Shown here: piece by piece, positions 22,636 through 33,227 of the stretch
Layout of the letters: each line of letters begins with the position of its first letter
Position numbering within the stretch: the stretch's first letter is position 1
Source of the DNA: Chondrus crispus
Lineage: Eukaryota; Rhodophyta; Florideophyceae; Gigartinales; Gigartinaceae
DNA: 64,000 nucleotides
Assembly (NCBI RefSeq): GCF_000350225.1
Contig: NW_005179125.1
Span: forward strand, 52,160 to 116,159
Direction: 5' to 3'
Translations under genes and position numbers: made by a program
The notes under the pieces: generated by a model
What the model was told of the DNA's origin: nothing
What the model saw: only the letters and a program-made list of their open reading frames with translations
Database searches by the model: none

Positions 22636-23855
22636 GACACAAAGTGGAACAAAGATCCGCGGAGAGAAGACAAAGGAGGGAGGGGGTGTATGCAGGAGGA
22701 CAGGGGCGCGGAGTTGGGTAAGGGATTGTGGAAGAGATGACGGCAAAAGGAGAGGTCTATACAGTGATGGTGGGTGGACGGGGTAGAGAGGAGGGAAGAG
22801 GGGAAGGCGGGAGAGAGGGTGGACGGGAGAGAGGGCAGACGGGAGAGAGGGCAGACGGGAGAGAGGGCGGACGGGAGAGAGGGCGGAAGAGGGAGCGGGA
22901 GAAGAGAGAAAGGGATGGCGGAAGGGATGGCGGAAGGGAAGGCGGAAGAGTTTGGGTTAGGAGGGAGGGGTGCTGGGCAGGCGGTGGAAGTGGTACGTGT
23001 AGTGAAGTGGGCTCTTGAAGGGAGGCAAGAGGGGGGAGAAAGGGAGAAAAAAATCTACTTCGGGCTCACGGTAGGAAATAAGGGAAGAAGTAGACGGCCA
23101 CGGCGGCTGCGGCGGCAGACGCAGTGCAGTGAGCGCGACCTGGCGGTCGATGATTGGAGCGTGGGCGGAATGCTGCGAATCGAGATGCAAATCAGGGGTC
23201 TCGAGTGCGCCGCACGCTGTGCCGCCCGCGTCACACACACGCGCCGCTCGCGTCCGCCCACCACGCATTTGCGCCCGCCACCAAGGAAAACAAAACAACC
23301 CCCCCCCCGCCGTGGCCTCTCAGAGTCCCCACGTGTTCAATCTTTCCACAGTTCCGCCCCCTCTCAGGCTGGCAACCTCCCGTCCTGTCGCTTCCCCGCC
23401 TCAACTCAATCTGTAAAACCTCTTGGGATTCTTCTGTACCGTTCTGTATGGCACCCCAGTAATTTTTAATCTCGCGAGATCATCCACCACCCCCTATCAT
23501 TCTCTCACCTTACCCATATCTTCGCCATCCATAACCACCTGCCGCCCCGTGCGTCGCGGGCGTTGCGGATCCTTTCCCCCCCAGCTCACCAATCGCGCAA
23601 CTTCCTGCGTCTTCACTCAAGTTCCCCCCCTCCTCGCCGAACAATACAGTATTTACACGTTCGGCCTCCGACCATGACCATGAATACAGTACTGTATAAA
23701 ACTAACAATACGGTCCGTTGATTCCCCCTCCCCGCCCCCAACCCTCGGTCTCTTCCCCCCGGCGAGTAATAGGGACAAGTTACCCCCGCCGCCGACACAC
23801 TGCCTACGTATTCATCTCCTGCGAGGATCGAAGCCGCACTCTGCCACCCTACTTT
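22636..23855. other. Purine/pyrimidine-skewed spacer with minisatellites
   Basis: The plus strand is G/A-rich from about 22670 to 23050, then C-rich to about 23760. Tandem units occur (listed separately), as does a C run near 23299. An overlapping 231-codon frame (22774-23469) is explained by the repeats and by low stop-codon frequency. Several gtactgt-type words lie at 23640-23700. Confidence 0.5.
22809..22888 (+). repeat. 16-bp purine-rich minisatellite, five units
   Basis: Five head-to-tail copies of gggagagagggcrgac (first copy with t for c) at 22809, 22825, 22841, 22857 and 22873. It is followed by three imperfect 12-bp gaagggatggcg units ending near 22945. Purine-only tracts of this kind can form triplex DNA; that is general knowledge, not seen here. 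Confidence 0.8.
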
Positions 23856-25011
23856 TTAATCATTATGCCTCACGCCCCTCACTGTACAACGCCTCGTGCA
23901 CCAATCCTTCGCTTGTACTGTTACTGTACCCTTCGAAGGGTACACTACGAGTACACGTAACTGCACTACTGTACTGCTCTCTCCGCCATCCTCTGTGTCA
24001 TGCGTTGATCCCCCTATGGAGCCGATGCTTGAAGTAGAAAATATCTCGACATTCGCTGAGCAGATATCCTTTGTCAGTTGTTCACCATCGATCTCAAGTC
24101 GCCCAGCGTTGTCCACTTTCACTTGCGCCTTGCAGTATGGAGAGTATTTCAGTTCCCGCGCCATCAGTCTGTAGACATCCGCAGGCTCCACCCCGGACAC
24201 CTCCATCAGCTTCGGGTCGCTTTGCGTCATAACAACCACCGCTCCAGGCGGTGCCCCACGCAAATACTTCTTGAGTCCCCTTAAAACATGCAGTTCATGG
24301 CCATGTGTGCCGATCCTAATGACGTCCGGTTTCAAGCCGTTAACAGCCAGTATGTCATCCCCTGCGAACATGTGCACTAAATCAACCTCCTTTCCCACAC
24401 CGACATCTTTCGTGACTGGTTCAGAACTGAGAGCCGCGTCATCCTTTCGCGCGGGTGGAACGAAAATCTCGAGGTTCTGTGTCCTGTCTGACAGTGCCGC
24501 CTTGACCAATGAAAACCAGCATTTCCCAACCACCCGTTCAAATGTGCTGTCATACAAAGCACGTCTATGTTTTTTGCCACTGGCTCGACTGCAACGACTG
24601 AGTGCATTTTGCTCATAGCAAGGACGGGCATCGTGACCTTGCCGATATTTGCTCCTACGCCTAAGAGCGTGGCGGGGCGCAGAAGCTTGGACATGATGCG
24701 GACGGCCTCGTGAGTGCCAAGTGTGAGGGCACTGTAGTCGAGCGAAGAATTTGTGGTCCATGAGACGAAAGAGGCACCGACGCCTTCGACACGAACCGCA
24801 AAAGTGCGTCCGGAATCGCCATAAGTAAAGTGGCGGCAAGTATTGATGAGGGAAGTGGTGTAGCCGCTGTCATGCCGATGACGAGGAAGCTGGGGGGGAA
24901 AGCCGTTGTCGGGGCTCTGACTGAATAGAATGAAGGCGACGAGGGTAACGAGACCGAGTGCAAAGGCCAAAAGCAGGCGTAGATGCGGGCGCAGGAAGAG
25001 GGATTTGACAT
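23856..25011 (-). pseudogene. FkbM-type methyltransferase, frame-disrupted
   Basis: Two overlapping minus-strand frames together make a FkbM-like SAM-dependent methyltransferase. The first (about 24990 to 24520) has a membrane segment LLLAFALGLVTLVAFILF, consistent with a Golgi type II protein, and the SAM-binding motif LLGVGANIGKVT, then VAVEPVAKN and a HLNGW segment. The second (about 24535 to 23856) continues with SLVKAALSDR and the rest of the fold (KPDVIRIGTHGHELHVLRGL). The join needs a one-base shift near 24515-24535. The first frame also lacks an ATG before the membrane segment; candidate ATGs at 25011 and 25089 are in another frame. Either a pseudogene, two assembly indels, or unrecognised splicing. 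FkbM enzymes usually O-methylate sugars. Confidence 0.65.
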
Positions 25012-25089
25012 TGCGGGAAAAGGGTTCGGAAATAGAAAGGCTACAAACTGCAGCCGGAGGCTCAGCGGCGTGGGACTTGCTGGCGTCAT

Positions 25090-27319
25090 GGCACCAAATT
25101 CAATGCTCTGAGAAAACAACCGAAGGGGGATGGGAGGAGAGCCTGAAAAATATGTCGACCACTTGAAGACGGCTGCTCTTTTTGCTCAAAGCGAATACGT
25201 AGAAGGCTATAGCCAAGGACTTCATTGGACTCATTTGCGATGCACAGATAGGACTCGCTTTATGTCAAAGGCCTCAAGAATAATAGCTTTGTTTGATGGG
25301 CGAGTCTTGTATTGGAGGTGAGACTGGGAAGTTGCAAGAGCAGTTTTTGTCATTACCGACTTTTTCTGTTTCTAGTCTTTTGACCGGGCCACCACCACAG
25401 TGCGGACCTCTCAGTGTCTCATACCAAACAACACTGCCCTTGTGTAGCCAAACTTATCAGGGCTTCCCCTGTGATTGCTCCGCAACTTTCTTCGCATTTC
25501 TCCCATTCGAAGGTTTCCCACCTCATTGAACATATCTATTCCGAACACAAGCACAACAATGACTTCTCACCACACTTACATGAACATATCTCCTTTACCA
25601 GATTTACATTCATTTGCTTCACCGAACATTAACCAACATGTTTCCAACACGTCATTGCCAACGCCCCAAACCGCACCAATTTTCCGCCTAATCTACGTCG
25701 TCCAGTTCACCGTCATCCTACTCTAACATTTCATTCTCCGCATTCGCTATCTTTCCACTTTTATATCCGCAAACATTTCACCTCCCCTGTGCTCACTCCG
25801 TCTATAACCCAGACCCCTCCAGCAACATCCCCACGCTCTGCGCAGCACCTGCCCGGTTTAGTAGCTCCCTCGCTCGGCTTTCATGAATACATGACACTGT
25901 GAGCACCCCCGAGCTCCAAGAGGCCTTCGAAGACTCGGGCTCGCAGTAGAGAGAAATTCGGGAGATTTCCGTATTCTCGTTTCGGAGCAGGGAGTGGTAT
26001 TTGAATATTCCAGTGCCCGATCCTATCGGATACGGCTCAAACGGTGAATACATGTGGACACCAACGAACAGTACCTCTTAGCTCAAGCGTTTTCTGAAGT
26101 TGGTAGTCATTGGAAGCGCTAGCTTGTTGCAAAAATACTATGGCGATAACTGGCTCTCTGTTCCTCACATGTGTATGGCTTCCCTGTTGAAAAAATATCC
26201 TTATCTTATTGATGCCCTTCATTACAAGATGGGTGAAATTGGACAGGGGAGCTATAGTAGAGTAAGCTGAGCAATCGTTCGGGGCTGGCATCGTGGAACC
26301 AATGAAGTGCGAGGAGCAAGTATGCTTTCGTTTCGTAATCGATATTGGCAGGGGACCGAGAAGAAGTAGGAGAAATATACTCACAAGCGGCTTAGTCACA
26401 TTCTTCTAACCATCGAATTGGCACATGTGTAATGAGCCGCGTCGCAAGCCGTTCTACCACTATATCTATGTCGACACGCATTTGGGTGGCTTGGTCGAAA
26501 TATTTCGCAGTGCTCGAGATTCGCGATCTGCTTGAAAATCGGTGCATGTCATACAATGGGTCAACTGGTTTGAGGGACATGTATTGTCCGAGGAGGCGTC
26601 GAGGATGTACTGGAAGATTATATTGCTAAAATACGGTCAGCTGCAGGACGTTTTGGAGTCAGAGGACTAATAGGGGACACGGCCCAATACGATGTTCCGA
26701 TGGATGGCTCGCCTTGAGGGGGAGCGTCCCGTTCGGATGTCGATACCACGGGGATGAAGAAGGCAGTCCGCATCCACTTGAGTGTTGAAGTGCTCATGCA
26801 AAAGGAGTTCGATTTTACTCATGATCATCCACCACAGCCGGTATCGCAACAAGGAAAATAGCCCGAACAGGTGTAATTTGAAGTGGCTCATCCTCACTCA
26901 AAACTTTTGTTCACGTCAATAGATTGTAGTTACTAATTGCCGATCATCCCGGTACGGCACGAAGCGGTATAATCCATCGCTGAACTTCAGTGAACCCTCC
27001 AAATAGTGAAATGTGTTCAATACGGGTGCTTATCAATTCCACAATGCAATGTCTACCCGGCCAATCCCCATGCTCGGACCAAGACTATCCTTCTCCTGTC
27101 TCTAATTTCTGAAACGGTTCGTTCAGACAAGTTTCAGAGACAAAGACTGATCAAACTCCCGTCGTGGCGCGCAATCTGCTTATCAGTATATCGTGATTTG
27201 ACACAGACATGCATCCCCAACTAGGGGACACCATCAAACGAGTGTACAAGCAAAACTATGTTTACGAGAAAATCCTTCTACGGTTCAAGGGCGCTTCCGG
27301 CACACACTCCCACGCCACC
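25090..27319. other. Spacer without a confident gene
   Basis: Short frames only. Minus-strand segments at 26392-26580 and 26667-26897 have somewhat protein-like composition and might be pieces of a decayed gene, but no family is recognisable. At 26988-27000 lies CAGTGAACCCTCC, identical to the first 13 bases of the element end at 15995. Confidence 0.45.
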
Positions 27320-28936
27320 CTATGTATCGTACGCGGCGCCAATGACATGGTTCTTCATGCCCATCGGAAGCACAGACCCCTCCGATACCAGTCCCGAATC
27401 GGACATCCCAAGCTTTGAAAACTGCTGCACGCAATAGTCCCTCACGTTGAGATGCGCCGAATCCTTCTTCCCCGAAATACCTGTACCCTTGCCGATGTCA
27501 TAAATTGTCTCGTTGGACAAAACAGCCAGCGGGGGCAAACCGGTCATTCCAACGGCAAGCATGTTGAATAGAATATCCTCGCAGTTCAAATTCTCGTCTA
27601 CAATTTTCGTAAGTCGCTTTGGTAGAAACAAATTGTATGCCATGAGAATGGACCGATGGGAAAACATCCCCTTCGTTAGGACAATGTTATACCCTGGGGA
27701 TACGTCTGTGGAATAGGTCCCGGGGGTGGGATGCCATACTCTAGGATAAAAGCCGACCAGTCTCGACGGGTTCTGCTTCCACACTTCAAACGCCATTCGA
27801 AACGCAGGCTCTGGCAAAAAGATATCATCATCGCAAATGTAGACGCAATTTGATGACAGTTGTGACGACAAATACCGATTGTTCAATGAGTCATCCTTCG
27901 GAAACAAAAACATGACTTTCTTGTGCGGCGCCTTCTCGTGGGCCTTTTTCGCGTTTTGCCACACGACATAAACCTCCTTGACAAAATCCAATTTCGCATA
28001 CCAAACCGACAACTCTCGCCAGCTCTTCCTATCATAGGTGGACAGCAGCACGGATACGCCGCCGTCCTCCCCCTCAGAATCATAATAGTGGTTCACAGAG
28101 CCGTCCCATCCTCCTTCATGCACTGGCCCCCTCATATGGCATGCCGCCGTTGGCACATCCTTCGCCATTTTGCACCATTCAACCATCGCCCTAATCGGAA
28201 TATGCCCCCGCCCCTTGGCTTGCCAGAAGTTCCACGGTTTCGCATCACCCGAATAGTGTATAATCTTGGCGCCTTTGAACGCATCCCCGGACGCGGTGTG
28301 GAACGTGTTGTACTGCGTTGGCAGTGGAGTCCATGCATCGAAGCTGACAAGCGCGTTCAAAGCACCTTGATCGCCAATATTGTAGCTTCCCGCATGCGCG
28401 TAGTTTTGGACGATAAGACTATGCACGTAGCTGCTCGGCTCGATAACCATGACTCCCGTGTTGTAGTTCATGCCGACGGGGTCCTTGACGGCGGAGAAAC
28501 CGGGGTAGTCAAAAAGCTCTGCGACATTGCGGCGCACAATGGTGTCGGCGTCTAAGAATACGATCTTCGACCACTCTGACAGACCCCAGAGCTGCAGTTT
28601 CAAAAACCGACACGGCTTGTTAATACTCATGCGATCCGTTGTCGAGTTGAACGGATACCGCAGGCTTTCGGTCTCGACGGCGCGCGCGTTTTTCATGGAT
28701 TTCAAGCGTTTCAGGGAAGGGGCCGAGACAGACGGGGGGATGATAACGAGGAGGGGCTCCTTGTGGTGGGCGATGCGGAGGGAGTTGCCCAGCGCTTCGA
28801 TTGCCGGAAGAGTCTCATCGTCGCAGAGGAGAGTCGCGAAGGCTATGGCCGATGGATTGGCGGAGTTCTGGAGAGCCTCAGCGCAGACACTGAGCGTGAA
28901 CAGGAAGACGATGGGAGCAGGCGAGATGTGACGCAT
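27320..28936 (-). CDS. Two-domain glycosyltransferase, GT8-GT64 fusion
   Basis: 538-residue secretory-pathway protein. I chose the ATG at 28936 because it begins a good signal sequence (MRHISPAPIVFLFTLSVCAEA); an upstream in-frame extension lacks one. Residues about 28-255 form a GT8/glycogenin-like domain: IVFLDADTIV with the DxD metal site at 129-132, then GMNYNTGVMV and IIHYSGDAKPW. Residues about 293-520 form a GT64/exostosin-like domain: VSVLLSTYDR, then CDDDI at 368-372, GFYPRVW, YNIVLTKGMF and NCEDILFN at 451-458, all typical of the EXTL2/EXT C-terminal fold. Both active-site motifs look intact, so it may add two sugars in succession in Golgi or ER. Acceptor unknown; a matrix polysaccharide or glycoprotein is plausible. 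It is divergent from the gene at 29371. Confidence 0.9.
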   Translation of the reverse strand: MRHISPAPIVFLFTLSVCAEALQNSANPSAIAFATLLCDDETLPAIEALGNSLRIAHHKEPLLVIIPPSVSAPSLKRLKSMKNARAVETESLRYPFNSTTDRMSINKPCRFLKLQLWGLSEWSKIVFLDADTIVRRNVAELFDYPGFSAVKDPVGMNYNTGVMVIEPSSYVHSLIVQNYAHAGSYNIGDQGALNALVSFDAWTPLPTQYNTFHTASGDAFKGAKIIHYSGDAKPWNFWQAKGRGHIPIRAMVEWCKMAKDVPTAACHMRGPVHEGGWDGSVNHYYDSEGEDGGVSVLLSTYDRKSWRELSVWYAKLDFVKEVYVVWQNAKKAHEKAPHKKVMFLFPKDDSLNNRYLSSQLSSNCVYICDDDIFLPEPAFRMAFEVWKQNPSRLVGFYPRVWHPTPGTYSTDVSPGYNIVLTKGMFSHRSILMAYNLFLPKRLTKIVDENLNCEDILFNMLAVGMTGLPPLAVLSNETIYDIGKGTGISGKKDSAHLNVRDYCVQQFSKLGMSDSGLVSEGSVLPMGMKNHVIGAAYDT

Positions 28937-29370
28937 GATGGAGAGGCGCGGGGGGCAGAGGTGAGGGGGCAATAAGCTCGAACTGCGTGGCTCTGTGTTT
29001 GAGTCATCGCGATGACAGAGGAGTGTGGGACGAGGCGGCCCGCAGGTCAAGGTGCGAGGTGCTCCACGCGAGGAACTTGCACGCGGGCCGGCGGTTTCCC
29101 GGACCTAGAAGCTCTTGCCACTTTCCTGCAAGGCAAGAGCTTGAACAAGACAGACGTTGTAAGGGCTCCGTCAGACGGACTGGAAGTGCCAGATAATTTG
29201 ATTTTTTCTCGCTGTATTCCCGAATTCAGATGCGACCCCATTGCCATTATCCCGCATCTCGCAATGAAGGGTGCCGCCTGGGCGAGCATTCCCCCGCCTT
29301 TGATTCCATCCACCCGCTTCATCCTCAGGAAACAAGCCGGCCATTGCTCCGAGATGGACGCTTCGAAAAC
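28937..29370. promoter_or_regulatory. Shared intergenic region of a divergent gene pair
   Basis: 434 bp separate the start codons of the GT8-GT64 gene (minus) and the LCAT-like gene (plus). Both promoters must lie here or in the leaders. I see no clear TATA box. The arrangement suggests, but does not show, co-regulation of two secretory-pathway proteins. Confidence 0.45.
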
Positions 29371-30552
29371 ATGATCCCACCGCATCCCAAACTGGCGCTC
29401 GTACTCGCCATCTTGGCAACCCTCGTGCTCACCTCCACCGCCCAACCCCCTCGCCCGGCACTGACAAAGCAAGCCTTTCGCCAGCTCCTCAACTACGCCT
29501 CCTTCCAACCAAGTCCGACCCCATCCGCCACGTCTTCTCCTTCTCCTATCTTTCATCCCCTCATCTTCATCCCCGGTTTCCAAGGCACCCTCCTCTCCCA
29601 CCGCTCGCGTCCTCTCTTCCTCGCCCCCGTTACACCGTCTACCTACACTCAGCTGTACACGATCTTACGCACCATCCCCTTCCTCTCCCCTCTCTCTGTA
29701 GAATATCCTTCATCCACTTGCGCTCCTTCCCCACATTCGCATATCGGCCACTGCCATCCGCTCCCTGCGCGCGGCCCGGTGCATGCGCTTTTCACGTATC
29801 TACGAGCGAACGGTATGGCTTATGTCAGTGCAGTTGGCTATGACTGGCGCCATGATACATCCACCATACTGTCGGAAGCTTCTTTCACAGATCGGCTAGT
29901 GCGGAAAGTGGAAGAAGCGGGCCGGCCTGTTATCATCGCGGCACACGGGTACGGCTGCCCCCTAGCGGCCGCGTTTATGAATGCCCGCGATGAGTCCTGG
30001 AAGAAGAGGCACGTATTGCATTTTTTGTGCGCTGGGGCCCCGTTGCTTGCTTCTACTGCTGCTAGACAGGCGATCGCCAGGGGCGACGGGATGCTGATGA
30101 CTGGCATGGCGCACCGGTATGTAGATGCGGCGGCAAACGTCAGAGAAGAGGGGAGGCTGGACTTTCGCGCGATGGAGTTTGAGCTCGGGTTAAGGCGGGG
30201 CAGGAGGAGAGACCATTTGCCAGTGGTTCTGGGCGTGTGGGATAGGAAGGAGGGCGGCACAGTATCCCGGGAGGAGAGAGTCAAGCTGGCGGAGAGGTTC
30301 ACGGCGCTGAGGGAGATGAGCGCGGGCGTGACAGCAGAAAGGCCTGGGGTTAGGGTTACGTGCGTGGTAGGGGATAGAGAGGGGGATGGGGAGGGGGATG
30401 GGATGGTGGAGAGGAAGAGTGCAGAGGCGTGTGGAGACTGGGAAGGGGCCCGTGTAGAGAGGGTAGGCGCAGGGCATTTTAATCTTACGAGGATGGTGGG
30501 CGAGGTGGTGTTGAGAATCTTGAAGGGAATCGAGTCGAATGGAATCTCCTAA
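29371..30552 (+). CDS. LCAT/PDAT-like alpha/beta-hydrolase, likely inactive
   Basis: 393-residue secreted or ER-lumenal protein. The ATG at 29371 starts a signal sequence (hydrophobic ALVLAILATLVLTSTA); the longer upstream frame has none. Family marks: PLIFIPGFQGTLL at about 63-75, the YDWR motif at 157-160, a strand-turn-helix 'elbow' AAHGYGCPLAAAF at about 191-203 and GAGHFN with a candidate catalytic His near 369. In LCAT/PDAT enzymes the elbow reads HSxG with Ser as nucleophile; here it is HGYG, so the Ser is Gly (193). An acidic DGEGDG low-complexity tract lies near 340. Length is short compared with PDATs. It is probably a non-catalytic relative that binds lipid or a partner. Confidence 0.75.
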   Translation: MIPPHPKLALVLAILATLVLTSTAQPPRPALTKQAFRQLLNYASFQPSPTPSATSSPSPIFHPLIFIPGFQGTLLSHRSRPLFLAPVTPSTYTQLYTILRTIPFLSPLSVEYPSSTCAPSPHSHIGHCHPLPARGPVHALFTYLRANGMAYVSAVGYDWRHDTSTILSEASFTDRLVRKVEEAGRPVIIAAHGYGCPLAAAFMNARDESWKKRHVLHFLCAGAPLLASTAARQAIARGDGMLMTGMAHRYVDAAANVREEGRLDFRAMEFELGLRRGRRRDHLPVVLGVWDRKEGGTVSREERVKLAERFTALREMSAGVTAERPGVRVTCVVGDREGDGEGDGMVERKSAEACGDWEGARVERVGAGHFNLTRMVGEVVLRILKGIESNGIS

Positions 30553-33227
30553 TGCCGGGGATTGAAGAGAGGGAGATCAGCAGTTCTGCAGTCATGAGGA
30601 AAGTTGTTGTCAAGACCGGTCTTGTAGACTATGGGTACAGCGAATGAGAGGTCCGCGTGGACTTCGCTTGCAACTGACGTGGATGCAGAGACGAAGGAGC
30701 GACGTGTGTATTGGCGGCGGGTTGGTCACAGATTCAGGGTGAATCAGTTGGATGGCTCTGCGGTCCAGGCTTGCAGCCAGGATCACAGCTTTCTTGTCAG
30801 AATATGATCCGCTGTTGCAATCCATCCCATGTCCTCGTAAGCGTTGGGCTGCCGCCATTAATTTGTCGTTCTTTCATCTTATAAGCCCACCTCGCGGCAC
30901 ATTCTCAAATCATCGATAGGAGTTTTCTGTGTGTAGATCGAATGCAACTATATTGCAGAAATTTCGAAGTGGCTCGAACAGACTAACTAAAACCATGTAC
31001 AAGAAAGCGCCCCCACAGTTCTGTCAATTTGGAACACATAATGACACTGCAGTAAATGACTGGAAACATGCTATGGCTCTGTCCTCATTCGTCCGACCAT
31101 TGCTATGGTGACCAACTCTTACGCTGGGGTATCAAAATCTTCATGGCACGCCCTCTATTTTCGTGTCGTAGACTTGAAGATCATCAAGTACAGTACACGT
31201 ACCACAATCTCCTGGCGACCTTCTGTAGAACAAAGTTTTTTTATGCTTCGTACATGTTTGTCTTTGAGGGGCAACTTCTGTTTGAAGCTCCCTTGAGGCT
31301 CTACCATGAGGCATCGTCCATATATGTTAGGGAATCAAGCCCATGCAAAGCTTTATATTTTCATTTTGCTTTCCGAAGATGTTTCATCCTAAAAAAACGC
31401 AACACTACTTCCTTCCCTTCTCCCGATGCACGTCTCCTCTTCTGTGATTGCATCAAGCATCGGCTTTTTTTGGAGTGGGTTTGTCCGGCTAAAACCGATA
31501 CACGTGCACAGTAGACGGCTCCCCACCATCCATCAAGTCTGCGCTTCACTTCGTTTGTCTTGAGTATGGGGCATGGGAAGGATATGACAAGAAAATACAG
31601 ACATATAATGTGCTTGTTTCAGGAGCCGAGAATGTTTTTGTTCCGTAAGTCAATACTTTTATCAGTGATACTGTAGTTGCCAAGTGATTCCTGCTTTTAA
31701 TTTGAAGTCGGTCAAGAGAGGCATGTTTACCTTCCATCTTGCTTCTGAAATTTTCAGCAACACTTGTGAAAAGCGACTTTCAGTTTCATCATGGAATTAG
31801 AAAGAAATGCTATATCTTTTTTTTTAGTTGTCTTTCTTTAGAGCAAGCAACTGGGATATTTAGTTGAACAATGTTACCAGTAGATAGCAGACAAGTAAGC
31901 TGTCTTTTGATGGGAACCTGTAGCCGGATGTTTAAATAACAATCGTAGTCACGATTTCTCAACAGCGCAGAGGCATCTCAGTGCAGTGGTTTGACGGCTG
32001 GGTCAATAATAACCACTGCCCCCGGGTTCGTGGGTTCGATTCTTAGTGGCATGTATCGTGAAGAGCGGCGTTTAAATGCAGGTATATTTCAACTACCTTG
32101 CATCGCATGTGTGCGAAATGCCGCCTGGGGATCGGACGCCACTCCCGGGGATGCTCTTTTGTTACTTTTTGGCTTCATCTTGCGATGCTCTCTTGGTCTG
32201 TACGCGGCCCGGATATGCCATTAAGATGGTGTATTGTTTGCTATTATGTATTGCTGATACAAGTTACTTGTTTTCGAGAAAGAAAGAAAGCTTGTGTACG
32301 AGGTTGACCTTTTTCGCTGTGCTTTTTTACATATGAAGCAATACAGAAATTTGCTTCTTTTGTTAACCTGCTCGTGAAGATCGACGTATACGGTGATAAA
32401 TGTGTCCAGGAAGTCCTTCCTGGGCTCAATTTGTAGGAAGTGTTGACAGATATTCCAAATGATCCAACGTGCTTTGAGCTATCATGAGAAGCACTAAAGA
32501 ATATGCGGTGGAAAGCCACTGCACTAGTTTATGCATACGATTAGATGCGTACGTTTTTGAATAGCATCTTTCTCAACCTTCGTCTAGACAAACGTGGTCT
32601 TTAACTGCTTTTCTGAACTGTACACACTGTACAGTACCGACACTGTTGCGAGATTACTGAGATCTCTTTCTCGAGAAAAAGTGCATTGCTGCATACATTG
32701 CTGGTTAGTGAGCCGATTTTTTGTGCTGAGGTGAGAGCCCGTCCCAACACAGCATATCACATCAGTGGCAATCGCGCAGAGCCTCCTGATTGGTTGCTGC
32801 TGATACAAATATTAACATGGCAGTCTTAGTAAGAGGTAGTAAGCGCCCTTTCTCCTGGAGTGTAAGCCTCACAGAAAGGCAATTTCATTGGACAACAAAT
32901 AGATTGAGACAACTCAAAAGCAAGCGACCACAGTAAAAACGGTCTCAAACGCGCTGAACAGAGTCAGTAAAATGCCCAGCGGAAAGTGGGGATGATCTCC
33001 CCAACATCACGCTATCATCCGTGCATCAAACCGTCTCCCGTCTAGCACCACCTTTTGTCGACTCCACCTCCATATTATCTCCAGCACTCCTGGATGCCAT
33101 ATCCCCCTTCACACCCTTTTTCAACCGAATATCGCTGGCGCATATCCCACCTCATGAATAGAGACGAAATCACGTTCTTATCTGTAACTTCAATTTATAC
33201 CGATGAGGAGTTTCCGGCGCATTCCGA
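30553..33227. other. Spacer with a tRNA-like remnant
   Basis: No supported protein gene. ORFs of up to 152 codons (31056-31514, plus) have no recognisable domain. A tRNA-like segment is at about 31974-32044. Frames near 33055-33227 may be the decayed N-terminal part of the following transposase. Confidence 0.5.
31974..32044 (+). repeat. tRNA-like A-box/B-box segment (SINE or tRNA relic)
   Basis: catctcagtgcagtggt at 31974-31990 resembles an RNA polymerase III A box, and gggttcgattctt at 32032-32044 resembles a B box (T-loop ttcgatt with four of five stem pairs). I could not build a convincing acceptor stem, so this is not called as a functional tRNA. Either a tRNA pseudogene or the head of a SINE. 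Confidence 0.35.

Noticed and set aside
22774..23469. 231-codon plus-strand ORF
   Set aside because: Its first half is translation of the GA minisatellite and the rest is compositionally skewed; no domain.
31974..32048. Functional tRNA gene
   Set aside because: No seven-base-pair acceptor stem could be formed even though A- and B-box-like motifs are present.
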